Assembly (NCBI RefSeq): GCF_902364025.1
Contig: NZ_CABJCG010000014.1
Coordinates: forward strand, 62,001 to 126,000
Origin: Enterocloster lavalensis
GTDB lineage: Bacteria > Bacillota > Clostridia > Lachnospirales > Lachnospiraceae
Direction of reading: 5' to 3'
Length of the DNA: 64,000 nucleotides
Made by a program: the position numbers and the translations under genes. Below are positions 1 through 7,942 of this stretch, piece by piece. The notes under the pieces were generated by a model that saw only the letters and a list, made by a program, of their open reading frames with translations, made no database searches and was not told the origin of the DNA. Position 1 is the stretch's first letter, and the number at the start of each line of letters is the position of its first letter.

Positions 1-90
1 GCCGATCTCATTGTTCGTATAAAGAAAACAAACAAATAAAATACAAACAAGAACAACCCCTATCACAATTTTAAGAAATATTTTTTTCAT
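1..90 (-). CDS. N-terminal part of a small secreted or membrane protein (runs off the window)
   Basis: Only the first 30 codons are inside the window. The start ATG (90-88) has an AAGGAG ribosome site 10 bases upstream. The peptide begins MKKIFLKIVIGVVLVC and continues with a hydrophobic stretch, which looks like a signal peptide or an N-terminal membrane anchor. The function is unknown. The DNA here is AT-rich compared with the mobilization genes to the right, so this is probably cargo of the mobile element rather than a core gene; that is inference. Confidence 0.55.
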   Translation of the reverse strand, partial: MKKIFLKIVIGVVLVCILFVCFLYTNNEIG

Positions 91-143
91 GCTATCAAAA
101 CTCCTTGTCAACTACCGATTTTCTTAATTCGACAAACCGGTAT

Positions 144-308
144 TTAACTGTCTTTGCTAAAAAACCCTATAACAGCCATAATAAATCCTACAGGTATTAA
201 AAGAAAAGACGCCCACACAATACCAATGTATATCAGCTCTAAACCTGCAAGAATCATTATTGCAATACCTAAGAGCATTAAACTGTTACCAAACATAATT
301 TTTTTCAT
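144..308 (-). CDS. small membrane protein, two transmembrane segments, unknown function
   Basis: A 54-residue product starting MKKIMFGNSLML. I chose the ATG at 308 because a GGAGGA site lies 8 bases upstream; a longer reading starting at 332 has no ribosome site. Two hydrophobic segments (about residues 6-25 and 29-49) predict an integral membrane hairpin ending in a short polar tail (FFSKDS). It lies downstream of tnpV on the same strand and upstream of another small secreted or membrane protein. I do not recognise the family. It may be immunity or export cargo of the element, but nothing proves that. Confidence 0.55.
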   Translation of the reverse strand: MKKIMFGNSLMLLGIAIMILAGLELIYIGIVWASFLLIPVGFIMAVIGFFSKDS

Positions 309-452
309 AATGCTTTTCCTCCACAACTTCAAATTGTCGCTCGTCTACCTATCCAACTTAAACGGCATAACATTTCCAACAACGCGTCCAACAAAATATA
401 CAATCACGCTCCTTTGCAAATCCCGATTTGTCATAATCATTCTATCATACCG

Positions 453-830
453 TTATGAATAAATCATCTCTTGCAAAATAATTTCTTCTGCCCGGTTGTG
501 AATGTTATTGCAACGCCGCACCCATTCCATTTCTTGGGTTCGTTTCAATTCCTCGGTCACGCCCTCGGCATCTTTCATCTGCTCCATGATGGTGTCTAAC
601 CGTTCCTGTGCCTGTTCGTTCAGGTCTGCAAGGTATGTCCATAACTCCCCGGTCAAGGTCAATGTGTTCAATCTGACTGGGTGGACTTCCCTTAAATATT
701 CCCTGTGCATCCGTCCGTACTTTCCAATAGGGCGGTGTTCCTTCGGCAGCTTCAAATCCGGGATATAGTAATCTCCGACAAGGATATAATCAATTCCGTT
801 TTCCGTTATTCTTGGTTTCAGTTCGCTCAT
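453..830 (-). CDS. tnpV: TnpV-like transposon-encoded protein
   Basis: A 125-residue soluble protein matching the TnpV family of Tn4451-type and related Clostridia mobile elements: an N-terminal DYYIPDLKLP segment, then PIGKYGRMHREYL, a helical middle (LADLNEQAQERLD) and a C-terminus rich in RAEEIILQE. TnpV is not required for excision in Tn4451 and its role is unknown. The start overlaps the 3' end of the upstream Xre gene by 41 bases in another frame, so the two are probably co-transcribed. The length is normal for the family. Confidence 0.8.
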   Translation of the reverse strand: MSELKPRITENGIDYILVGDYYIPDLKLPKEHRPIGKYGRMHREYLREVHPVRLNTLTLTGELWTYLADLNEQAQERLDTIMEQMKDAEGVTEELKRTQEMEWVRRCNNIHNRAEEIILQEMIYS

Positions 831-1062
831 GTTCCTTACCTCCTGTGGAAGTAGGCTCGTCTGGTACTAACTCAATCACATCGGTAATCTCACAATTCAG
901 CGTTTCGCAGATACGGGCTAATGTGTCCATGCTGATGTGCTTTCCCTCTTTACTCATGTTGGCAATCATATTCGTTGTCATACCAGCGGCAAGCCTTAAA
1001 TCTTCTTTTCGCATATCACGCTCTAACAGTGTGTGCCAGAGTGGTTTATAGCTGATGTGCAT
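790..1062 (-). CDS. Xre-family helix-turn-helix regulator
   Basis: A 90-residue protein with a Cro/C1-type helix-turn-helix over residues 12-66 (LERDMRKEDLRLAAGM, NMIANMSKEGKHISMDTLARICE). I start it at ATG 1062, preceded by GGCAGGA; an upstream in-frame extension to 1152 lacks a ribosome site and looks non-coding. Short Xre proteins of this type sit beside tnpV in many gut Firmicutes elements and probably repress element genes. The charged C-terminal tail (GGKEHERTETKNNGKRN) overlaps the start of tnpV. Confidence 0.75.
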   Translation of the reverse strand: MHISYKPLWHTLLERDMRKEDLRLAAGMTTNMIANMSKEGKHISMDTLARICETLNCEITDVIELVPDEPTSTGGKEHERTETKNNGKRN

Positions 1063-1301
1063 ATTGTTTTCCTGCCTTTCTACCCATACCACCGGGGCGG
1101 CTGCCCCGGCAGGAGCTTTTCTCTTATTATAACACCAATCTTGTGAAATCACAATTTATTCTTGTAGCCTGCCGCTGATACCGTCTGGATTGGTTTTTCC
1201 TTTCTTTTTGTTCCCTTTAATTAGCCATGAACTGCTTCATGCCCTGGCTTTTTGCTGATGTGTGATAAAGAAGTAGTAGAAGTGTAAAAAATTTTGCCGT
1301 T

Positions 1302-1334
1302 CCTATCCGGCGTTTGCGCATTGCGCCGGATAGG
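1302..1334 (-). terminator. strong inverted repeat after the serine recombinase, probable terminator
   Basis: Perfect 11-bp arms CCTATCCGGCG / CGCCGGATAGG with an 11-base loop lie 9 bases beyond the recombinase stop. On the minus strand they are followed by an AT-rich run. They may stop transcription between the recombinase and the Xre gene. Confidence 0.5.
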
Positions 1335-1342
1335 TCGGGCGG

Positions 1343-2953
1343 TCATTCGGGCAGGTCTACCTTGCCAACGAAAGAGTAATAAATATCAATGTCCTGTCTG
1401 CGTGTGCCGTTCTCGTCATAGCTGCACTCATGCACAACGATTTTCTCCACAAACTCACGCAAAAGGGTAGGGGTAAGTTCTTCAAAGCTGGTGTACTTGC
1501 GGACAACATTCATAAACTTTTCTGCGTTTACCGTGGCTTCCTGCGCTTTGGAAAGCTCTGCCCGGATAGCGGCGGCTCTCTCTTTCAGTTCTTTCTGCTC
1601 GGCTTCATAGTCTGCCGACAGCTCCGTGAAACGCTCGTCTGAAATGCGCCCGGTCACGCTGTCCTCATACAGCCGCTTGAAGATAGCGGATAACTCGCTG
1701 ATACGCTTCTCGGCGGCTTCCAGCTCCTTTTTCCTTGCGGCGTTCCTGCGCTTGCCCCCGTCCTCGTTCTGCTCGATCAGCAGCTTCATAAACCGGGCTT
1801 CGTGCTTCGCTGCATAGCTGGTGACTTTCCGCAGATTGTCGGTCACTCCGGCGGTCAACAGGTCGGTGCGGATAAAGTGCGCCGTACAGTCACGGGTACG
1901 CTTCTTGTAGCTCCCGCAGATATAACAATCCTGCTTGCGGGTGGCGTTCTGGTAACGCTGCTGGTAAAGGACGCTGCCGCAGTCGGCACAAAAGAGTATG
2001 CCGGAGAATAAGCCCACTTCATCATAGCGGTTCGGGCGTTTGCGCTGCTTGCGTAACTCCTGCACACGCTCCCACATCTGGGTGTCAATGATAGGCTCAT
2101 GGTGGTTCTCGAAAATCGCCTGTTTCTCAATGGGGTTCTCTACGCTGTGCTTGGTCTTGTAGGACGGCTTCTCCGTCTTGAAGTTTACCAGACAGCCCGT
2201 GTACTCCCTGTTTTCAAGGATATGTACCACGGTATTGGTCGCCCACTTGCACTCATAGCCGGGGTGGTAGCGGCGGGTGCTTCCCGTCCGACGGTATTCC
2301 AGCGTTCCCGGCGTGGGGATCTCCTGCTCTGTGAGCATACGGGCTATCTTGGTCGGCCCGTTCCCGGCAAGGCACAAGCTGTAAATCTGCCGCACAACAG
2401 GGGCGGCTTCCCCGTCAATGATAAAATTTTCGTCCTCGTCCATAAAGTAGCCGTATACGGGTTTGCTCGTGACGGGCTTCCCGCTCATACCCTTAGACCG
2501 TTTTACTGCTTTGATTTTCTTGCTCGTATCTCTCACCAGCCATTCGTTAAAAATGTTCCGCAGAGGGGCAAAATCATTGTCGCCCTGTGCGCTGTCCACT
2601 CCGTCATTGATAGCGATAAAGCGGACGCCTTTCTGTGGGAAAATCATTTCCGTATACATTCCCACTTGCAGATAGTTTCGCCCTAACCGTGACATATCCT
2701 TGACGATAACGGTGCCGACTTTTCCGGCTTCAATGTCCGCAAGCATGGCTTGAAAACCGGGTCTTTGGAAGTTCGCCCCAGAATAACCGTCATCTGTGTA
2801 CCATTGCAGATTGGAAAAGCCGTTCTGCTTCGCATAGGTTTCAAGAATACGCTTCTGGTTTGAAATAGAATTGCTCTCACCTTGCAGCTCGTCCTCGTGG
2901 GATAATCTCGGATAAAGGGCGGTAATAAGGTTTCGGGTGGTCTGTCTTAACAT
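1343..2953 (-). CDS. large serine recombinase of a mobilizable element (TnpX-like)
   Basis: A 536-residue large serine recombinase. The resolvase catalytic domain is at residues 9-150, with YPRLS placing the nucleophile at Ser18, and VKDMSRLGRN as the conserved Arg block. A recombinase domain follows. Next comes a zinc ribbon (FCADCGSVLY then CYICGSYKKRTRDC), a coiled coil (RRNAARKKELEAAEKRISEL) and a C-terminal DUF4368-like end. I start at ATG 2953, because GGAGG lies 5 bases upstream; the alternative ATG four codons earlier would overlap that site. Such enzymes excise and integrate elements at GA dinucleotides. It is shorter than TnpX (about 700 residues) but complete for this subgroup. It probably moves the inner element described here. 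Confidence 0.9.
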   Translation of the reverse strand: MLRQTTRNLITALYPRLSHEDELQGESNSISNQKRILETYAKQNGFSNLQWYTDDGYSGANFQRPGFQAMLADIEAGKVGTVIVKDMSRLGRNYLQVGMYTEMIFPQKGVRFIAINDGVDSAQGDNDFAPLRNIFNEWLVRDTSKKIKAVKRSKGMSGKPVTSKPVYGYFMDEDENFIIDGEAAPVVRQIYSLCLAGNGPTKIARMLTEQEIPTPGTLEYRRTGSTRRYHPGYECKWATNTVVHILENREYTGCLVNFKTEKPSYKTKHSVENPIEKQAIFENHHEPIIDTQMWERVQELRKQRKRPNRYDEVGLFSGILFCADCGSVLYQQRYQNATRKQDCYICGSYKKRTRDCTAHFIRTDLLTAGVTDNLRKVTSYAAKHEARFMKLLIEQNEDGGKRRNAARKKELEAAEKRISELSAIFKRLYEDSVTGRISDERFTELSADYEAEQKELKERAAAIRAELSKAQEATVNAEKFMNVVRKYTSFEELTPTLLREFVEKIVVHECSYDENGTRRQDIDIYYSFVGKVDLPE

Positions 2954-3053
2954 AGTGTCCTCCATTTCCGACAGCCAGCCCCACTATTCCGTATGACTAT
3001 CATACCACACGCCGGGGCTGGCTGTACAGTCCTTTCTGCTTCTTTACGTCCCG

Positions 3054-3236
3054 TCAAATTGCCGATTTTTGTGTAGCAGCTTCCGCTTCCAGCACTTTCA
3101 GCATTTTATCGGCGGCGGTGGCGGTGGTGTCCTGCTTGAAATAGCCGGAAACGACAAGGACAGAATTACCTATGCGGATTTCCGTCACGCAATCCGGGCG
3201 GCGGGTGCTGCGGTCATTCTTTGGGGTGTTGGTCAT
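3054..3236 (-). CDS. tnpW: TnpW-like transposon-encoded protein
   Basis: A 60-residue protein starting MTNTPKNDRSTRRPD, with the core VTEIRIGNSVLVVSGYF that I recognise as TnpW of Tn4451-like elements. The start is ATG 3236 with AAGGAG 8 bases upstream, and it overlaps the stop of the DnaC-like gene as ATGA, which suggests translational coupling. The role is unknown. It lies between the replication genes and the recombinase, as in related elements. Confidence 0.75.
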   Translation of the reverse strand: MTNTPKNDRSTRRPDCVTEIRIGNSVLVVSGYFKQDTTATAADKMLKVLEAEAATQKSAI

Positions 3237-4090
3237 AGGCGGCTCTCCTTTCTGTTCATCAGCTTTTTCAGTTGTCCCATTTTCTCCTGCGCCGTGGCTT
3301 TTCGGAAGTTGCTCCCGGTAAAGCGGACAGGAGAACACATTTCAATCAGACGGTCATAAATGCGGGCGTGGGCGGTGTCCTCCGGGTGCTGCAAGTCCTC
3401 CAGCGTGAGATTAGTCGTGACGATCAGCGGCCTGCCGCTGCGGTAACGGCTGTCAATCACGTTGTAGACCTGCTCTAAGCCGTATTCCGTTCCCCGTTCC
3501 ATTCCAAAATCGTCAAGGATAAGCAGCGGGAAGCTGCAAAGTCGGGAGATATATTCATTCCTGCCCTCAAAGCTGGCGGCAAGGTCACCCAATATCAATG
3601 CAAAGTTTGTCATGCACACGGGGATTTCACGCTCCATAAGGGCATTTGCGATACAGCCCGCAAAATAGCTCTTGCCTGTGCCAACGCCGCCCCATAGCAG
3701 ATAGCCAATGTTGCGCTCTTTCATGGTTTCCCAGTTCTCCACATAGAAATGGGCGTGTTCCATTTGCGGGCACTTGCCGTTGTCGTTCTCAAACGTCCAG
3801 CCCTGCATAGCCGGGTCTGTAAAGCCCCGCCGCTTCAACCGCTCGACAGTTTCAAGGTGACTGCGCTGTTTCTCTGCGGCTTCCCGTTCCTCACGCTCTG
3901 CCCGCTGGCAGTCACATTCTGCCGGGTGGCGGTCACGCCCCAGCCATGCGGCGGTTTCTTTGGGGAAATAGCCCTCTTTGGGCTTGTGGCACTTCCCGCA
4001 GTATAAAAGCCCGTCCTCGCCGGTGTAGTCCTCCGGCTCCGGCGTGGTGTCGGTCATATTCAAAATCATTTCATCAAATCCATTCGTCAT
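3233..4090 (-). CDS. DnaC/IstB-like helicase loader ATPase
   Basis: A 285-residue AAA+ ATPase. The Walker A motif is GGVGTGKS (residues 134-141) and Walker B is LLILDDFG; VTTNLTLEDL is the sensor 1 region. Cysteines C31, C34, C59 and C61 near the N-terminus suggest a zinc site, as in DnaC-like loaders of phages and integrative elements. It probably loads host DnaB helicase at the element origin together with the replisome organizer encoded just upstream; the genes overlap by 4 bases and are surely coupled. The start ATG has GGAGG 10 bases upstream. The length is normal. Confidence 0.85.
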   Translation of the reverse strand: MTNGFDEMILNMTDTTPEPEDYTGEDGLLYCGKCHKPKEGYFPKETAAWLGRDRHPAECDCQRAEREEREAAEKQRSHLETVERLKRRGFTDPAMQGWTFENDNGKCPQMEHAHFYVENWETMKERNIGYLLWGGVGTGKSYFAGCIANALMEREIPVCMTNFALILGDLAASFEGRNEYISRLCSFPLLILDDFGMERGTEYGLEQVYNVIDSRYRSGRPLIVTTNLTLEDLQHPEDTAHARIYDRLIEMCSPVRFTGSNFRKATAQEKMGQLKKLMNRKESRL

Positions 4091-4845
4091 AAGCTCTCGC
4101 CCTCCTTACAGGTATAATCGGGTATGCCCTTTTTCGGGGCTTTCTTGGCTGCGTCCTCCTGCGCCCACTTGAAAATCGTGGCTGCATGGCTCTTGTATTT
4201 CCTCCCGCTGGAAGCGATATGGCAGGATAGGCGGTCAATGTAATACTCCCACTTGCCGGGAAGCTCTGTTTTCAGCCCGTCAAGCTCCGTATCGGAAAGA
4301 ATGACATTGTGGTATCTGCCATAGGCGGCGGGGGCGGGGTGTCCCGTTTCTAACTCTCTCTCTTTTTCTATTTCTATATCTATCTCTTTCTCTATCTCTA
4401 TCTCTGGTGGACAAATGTCCGCTCGATATGGTGGACATTTGTCCGCCCCTGTCTGCGGCAGGGCTTTTTGTTCCTGCAAAGCCAGCCGCGCCCTGCGCTT
4501 GCGCTCCCCCTCGGTAGAGGACTGGCCGATTAAAAGCTCAATGTTGCTCATGTAGAGTGCGCCGCTTGGCAAAGGCTCCACAAGCCCCAGCTTCATAAAG
4601 ATTTTCAAAGCTCTCTCTACGGTACCTACCTGCTGGCGGGTAATGGTCGCAATCATCTGGGCGGTGTAGGGGATATTCTCGTCAAGCTGCAATTTCCCGC
4701 CGTTTTTCAGCGATTTCAAGTACAGCTTCAAGAGAATGTTGGAATAGATAACGCCGTCCTGCATACTTTCCAGCAGAACGATTGCATCATCGTCAAAATA
4801 GCTCTCTTTCAGCTTGAGGTAGTAATATTTGCGGTTATCTGCCAT
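4087..4845 (-). CDS. replisome organizer / replication initiator (phage Rep_org N-domain)
   Basis: A 252-residue protein. Residues 1-125 (KYYYLKLKESYFDDDAIVLLE, then YTAQMIATITRQQVGTVERAL) match the N-terminal DNA-binding domain of phage replisome organizers. A low-complexity linker of alternating Glu, Ile and Lys follows. The C-terminal part (DTELDGLKTELPGKWEYYI) resembles DnaD-like helicase-recruiting domains. I start at ATG 4845 with AAGGAGG upstream; a longer reading to 4929 would overlap the preceding Cys-rich gene. It probably binds the element's own origin, possibly the palindromes within this gene at 4409-4444, allowing replication after excision. Confidence 0.8.
   Translation of the reverse strand: MADNRKYYYLKLKESYFDDDAIVLLESMQDGVIYSNILLKLYLKSLKNGGKLQLDENIPYTAQMIATITRQQVGTVERALKIFMKLGLVEPLPSGALYMSNIELLIGQSSTEGERKRRARLALQEQKALPQTGADKCPPYRADICPPEIEIEKEIDIEIEKERELETGHPAPAAYGRYHNVILSDTELDGLKTELPGKWEYYIDRLSCHIASSGRKYKSHAATIFKWAQEDAAKKAPKKGIPDYTCKEGESL
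4350..4444. other. candidate replication origin inside the replisome-organizer gene
   Basis: A ~50-base tract of almost pure pyrimidine (repeats of TCTATCTC type, 4355-4404) is followed by two 12-bp near-palindromes in opposite orientation, GGACAAATGTCC (4409-4420) and GGACATTTGTCC (4433-4444), 24 bp apart. Phage replisome organizers often bind origin repeats inside their own gene, so this could be the origin with an unwinding tract. That role is inference. Confidence 0.4.
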
Positions 4846-5026
4846 AGGCTGCGTCCTCCTTTTTCCAGCGTTTGGAATAATAGCGAGGGCATAGTATGAT
4901 AACCGCCCGGAAGCTCTGTTTGCAGTCACGGGTGCAGCCCCGGCATAGGTCGTTGTAAGTGATACGGTTGCGGTGGTTGAGGAAGAAAGACCATTCCAGC
5001 CGCCGCTTCTTGCTCATTCTCGGCAA
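4835..5026 (-). CDS. small Cys-rich conserved protein of mobilizable elements
   Basis: A 63-residue basic protein (MPRMSKKRRLEWSFF) with CRGCTRDCKQSF and LCPRYYSKRW; the four cysteines suggest a small metal site. The start is probably TTG 5026, because AAGGAG lies 7 bases upstream, while the ATG at 5017 is 16 bases from it. It overlaps the replisome-organizer start by 11 bases. I do not know a function. The position directly upstream of the replication genes suggests it belongs to the same operon. Confidence 0.6.
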   Translation of the reverse strand: MPRMSKKRRLEWSFFLNHRNRITYNDLCRGCTRDCKQSFRAVIILCPRYYSKRWKKEDAAYGR

Positions 5027-5212
5027 TGGTAAGCTCCTTTCTGCCGTTCCTATCGGTGTAGCGGGATAGGGGGCATTTTCTGTATGTTCTCGGTATCATT
5101 TTCGGGCTTTTTCTGCCCTGTAAGCCCCGTTTGGAAGTCGGGGAGTATTGCGGTAAGGGTTCATATCATACCTGTATTTTTGTAGGGTTTCGGTATCATT
5201 TCGGGGCGGTCT

Positions 5213-6844
5213 TTAACGCTCCTGTTCACGCTTTTTCTGCTGGCTCGGTGCGCCCCTTAAAATCTGGTCGATATTGCGTCTGACTGTCTGAAGCTCCTGC
5301 GCCCGCTGGCGTTTCTCCCGGTAGTCGTTATATCCGGCGTTCTTCTGGACGGTAAGCTGCTCAATCTCCCTTTGCAGGGCTTTGCTGGCTGGCAGCTTGG
5401 TTATTCCATGCTCCCGGAAATAACGGGCGGCTGTGTCCGCTATGATAAAATCGCTTTCGTGCTGTTCCCGGTAGGCTCTCCGGGCTTTCTCCGATTTCTG
5501 CGCTTTCAGACCGTCACGGGCGGGCTTCGTGCCGATATAGCCCAAAAGGTTGCGCTGCAATTCCTTTTTCTCCCGGATAGCGGCTTCCAGCCCTTTCAGT
5601 CCGGCAAGGCTCTCCTGCGTGGCGGTGTTGGCTGCGGAAATGGCAGCGTCCAGCTCGTCCGGGGAAGAAAAGCCATACTGCTGGTAGAGCATGAGGGTAG
5701 CCGACATCTGTTTGAGGTTGTGCATGGTCGCCCACTTCTCATAGCCCCGTCCTTTCCCCTCGGCTCGCTTGGCGGCTATGTCTACCATGCGCTGTACAGC
5801 GTCATTGTTCGGGGCGTTTTTCGCTTCTTTTTTCGTCCGTAAGCGGTCTTTGATACTGCCGGGGTATTCCGCTATGGCTGCGGGTTTTTCGGCGGCTCTG
5901 GCGGCGTTCTGCTCCAAAACGGAGAGGACAGCAGCCCGGTCAAAATCGTCCCCCAGCTTCCGGGCGGTAATTGGCTTCGTCCTGTCCGGCGTGAGGTAAC
6001 TTAGCCGCCCCCGGCTCTCCTTGACGGTCACACCATGCCGGAGAAGCAGGGCGGCAAACTCATCAAAGCCGGAAGCAGCGGCAAGGGCTTCCCGGATAGT
6101 CCGGCGCAGCTTCGCCTTATCCGTTTCAAACTTGGTCTGCCGGGGCGCGATACCGTCCGCAGCAATAGGGGCGTTGGCTCTGTCAAGGGCAGCCTGTCCT
6201 TTCTTCTGCGCCCAATACTCACGCTCGGTAATGCGTTCTTTGCTGCCGTTCAAAAGGTCTATCTGGTAAAGCCCCTCGCTGTGGCACATCTCCATGACTT
6301 CGGCTTTCAGATAGTTCATAGCTGCGTCCGTACAGCGGTGCTTGCAGCCTGCTTTCCTGTCCGCTGGCCTGTCCATGTGGGGCAGCATGGGAACCTCCGC
6401 AATCCGCAGACTGTTAATGACGATATGCACATGGATATTTTCGGTGTGGCTGTGTCCGTCCGGGTGGGTGCAGACAAGGGCCTGGTGTCCGGGGAAATGC
6501 TCGGCGCAGAACTTCTCGCCCAGCTCCTGCGCCCGATCAACGGTCAAGCCGTTGTCCGGGCCGTCCCGTGGGTCAAAGCTGATGATGTAGTGGTGGCTCT
6601 TTACGTCCTCCCGTTTCTGGTTCTTGCCGTAGCGGAGATTGGAGCGCATACAGGCAACGGCAAAATCCTCCCCGCCACAATTCAGAGAGGATATGCGGTA
6701 GTCTACCCTCGGTATGAGCCGCCCGTCTGCGTCAAGGGTGGGCTTCATGGTAAACTCGTCATGCTCGAATGTGAGGTATTTTTCAGCGTCCCCGTAGTTG
6801 GCATTTTTAGAGCTGATATGTTTGAGTATCGCCAACGGCTTCAC
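5213..6844 (-). CDS. relaxase / mobilization nuclease (MOB-P type)
   Basis: A 543-residue relaxase. The N-terminal nuclease domain shows SHHYIISFDP (His84, His85) and the histidine cluster HSHTENIHVHIVIN (His131-His140), which binds the metal ion. The candidate nucleophile is a Tyr near the N-terminus (Y17 or Y23). The C-terminal 250 residues are helical and basic. It nicks oriT and leads the strand into a recipient using transfer machinery supplied by another element. The start is GTG 6844, overlapping mobC by 38 bases. It is the counterpart of TnpZ in Tn4451. The length is normal and the frame is intact. Confidence 0.85.
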   Translation of the reverse strand: MKPLAILKHISSKNANYGDAEKYLTFEHDEFTMKPTLDADGRLIPRVDYRISSLNCGGEDFAVACMRSNLRYGKNQKREDVKSHHYIISFDPRDGPDNGLTVDRAQELGEKFCAEHFPGHQALVCTHPDGHSHTENIHVHIVINSLRIAEVPMLPHMDRPADRKAGCKHRCTDAAMNYLKAEVMEMCHSEGLYQIDLLNGSKERITEREYWAQKKGQAALDRANAPIAADGIAPRQTKFETDKAKLRRTIREALAAASGFDEFAALLLRHGVTVKESRGRLSYLTPDRTKPITARKLGDDFDRAAVLSVLEQNAARAAEKPAAIAEYPGSIKDRLRTKKEAKNAPNNDAVQRMVDIAAKRAEGKGRGYEKWATMHNLKQMSATLMLYQQYGFSSPDELDAAISAANTATQESLAGLKGLEAAIREKKELQRNLLGYIGTKPARDGLKAQKSEKARRAYREQHESDFIIADTAARYFREHGITKLPASKALQREIEQLTVQKNAGYNDYREKRQRAQELQTVRRNIDQILRGAPSQQKKREQER

Positions 6845-7205
6845 CTACTTTCTGCAAGACTTCAAACTTCAAGGCGGCAAGGTCGGCGGCGGCTCCCCGC
6901 ACTTCCTTTTCCAGCCCCCGGTAGGGGCTTCCGTATTCGTTCAGGCTCCGGGCAATCTGGTTTAAGTTGCCGCCGATTTTCCCGTACTCTGCCGTGAGCT
7001 TGGAGAGGGCGGCAAGCAGCCCGTCATTGACCGGGGAAACGGTGACAATGGGGCGTATGGTCGCTTTCCGTATGGCTTGCCGGATAAACTCGGACTGGCT
7101 GATTTCATAAGCCGCCAGCCGCCCGGTGAAGTCGGCGTATTCTTCATCGGTCATGCGGGTCTTTACCACATGACGGCGGTGGGGCGTATTGTATTTCTTT
7201 CGCAT
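6807..7205 (-). CDS. mobC: MobC-like relaxosome accessory protein
   Basis: A 132-residue protein. Residues 12-45 (VVKTRMTDEEYADFTGRLA, then SQSEFIRQAIRKA) form a ribbon-helix-helix-like DNA-binding segment, and the conserved MobC region is KIGGNLNQIARSLNEYG. It assists the relaxase by opening oriT DNA. I start at ATG 7205 with AGGAGG 9 bases upstream; a longer open frame extends to 7379 without a ribosome site. It overlaps the relaxase gene, so the two are translated together. The likely oriT lies just upstream. Confidence 0.85.
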   Translation of the reverse strand: MRKKYNTPHRRHVVKTRMTDEEYADFTGRLAAYEISQSEFIRQAIRKATIRPIVTVSPVNDGLLAALSKLTAEYGKIGGNLNQIARSLNEYGSPYRGLEKEVRGAAADLAALKFEVLQKVGEAVGDTQTYQL

Positions 7206-7738
7206 GGTCTGTGACCTCCTTTCTCGCCCGACAGGGCGCATAGCAGGGTTTGGGGAAGGCACTCCCCAACAAGATTCCCGCAGGGGCAAAAATAAGCGGA
7301 GAGCGAATTTTGGCACCTCGGTAGAATCTTGCTCTGAAAAACTCCGGCGTTCCCCGGCTCCCGTCCTTTCCGCTAACAAAACGTTTCAAAAGGGCTTTGC
7401 TACCCGCTATTCCGGCTTATCTTGAAAATTTTCCTTTCACTACCTACAACACCACGCAAAGCAAAATGGACGGAGATTTTTAGAATTTCCCCTCTATTCC
7501 CTACAACACCACGCAAGCCGGAATAGGCGGACAATGGCAGTATTTTTTTCTTTGATACCCTCTACGGATAAGTAAGGGATTTTGCCAACTGCGGCGGCTA
7601 TTTTCCCTTTTGTTTTTTCATACTGGGGATTTTCAAAAATGCCAAACAGGAACGAAAAAAAGCAGCAAATCTGTTGAATAGATTTACTGCTTTCTGGTTG
7701 CCGGCGAAGCGGCGGTTATTCAGTTGTAGGCGGTAGGG
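7206..7738. other. 533-bp non-coding region upstream of mobC, candidate oriT
   Basis: No convincing gene is present. The region holds a 17-bp direct repeat (CCTACAACACCACGCAA at 7443-7459 and 7500-7516). It also holds a long interrupted inverted repeat: 7404-7418 (CCGCTATTCCGGCTT) against 7515-7530 (AAGCCGGAATAGGCGG), with one base skipped. Inverted and direct repeats beside mobC and a relaxase gene are typical of oriT. The exact nick site cannot be read from sequence. Confidence 0.5.
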
Positions 7739-7942
7739 CTATCTCCCAAAGCGGAACTTGAAAATAGCTGTGAGAAGCGTCTGGGTGATGTAGTCCTCTG
7801 TATCTTGGTCTACCCGTCCATTCACACGGGCGGCACATTGTATGCGGCGGCGGTAATACTGCAATACAGTTCCCACCGCTTCCGGCTCCCCGCTGGCGGC
7901 TTGGACGATTGTTTCATAGGGGAGAAGCCTATTATTTCTCAT
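7739..7942 (-). CDS. Tn916 orf8-like helix-turn-helix protein
   Basis: A 67-residue protein starting MRNNRLLPYETIVQA and containing AVGTVLQYYRRRIQ, the pattern of the small helix-turn-helix proteins (HTH_16) paired with the sigma-like Orf7 in Tn916-type elements. The start ATG 7942 has GGAGG 9 bases upstream and overlaps the end of the sigma-factor gene by 11 bases. In Tn916, orf7 and orf8 regulate excision and transfer; a similar role here is inferred. Confidence 0.75.
   Translation of the reverse strand: MRNNRLLPYETIVQAASGEPEAVGTVLQYYRRRIQCAARVNGRVDQDTEDYITQTLLTAIFKFRFGR

Noticed and set aside
4355..4404. Pyrimidine-rich repeats as a CRISPR or tandem repeat locus
   Set aside because: Short, irregular and inside an intact reading frame; better explained as a low-complexity linker or an origin tract.
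6035..6997. 320-codon plus-strand frame opposite the relaxase gene
   Set aside because: GC-rich antisense frame; the relaxase motifs on the minus strand are unmistakable.
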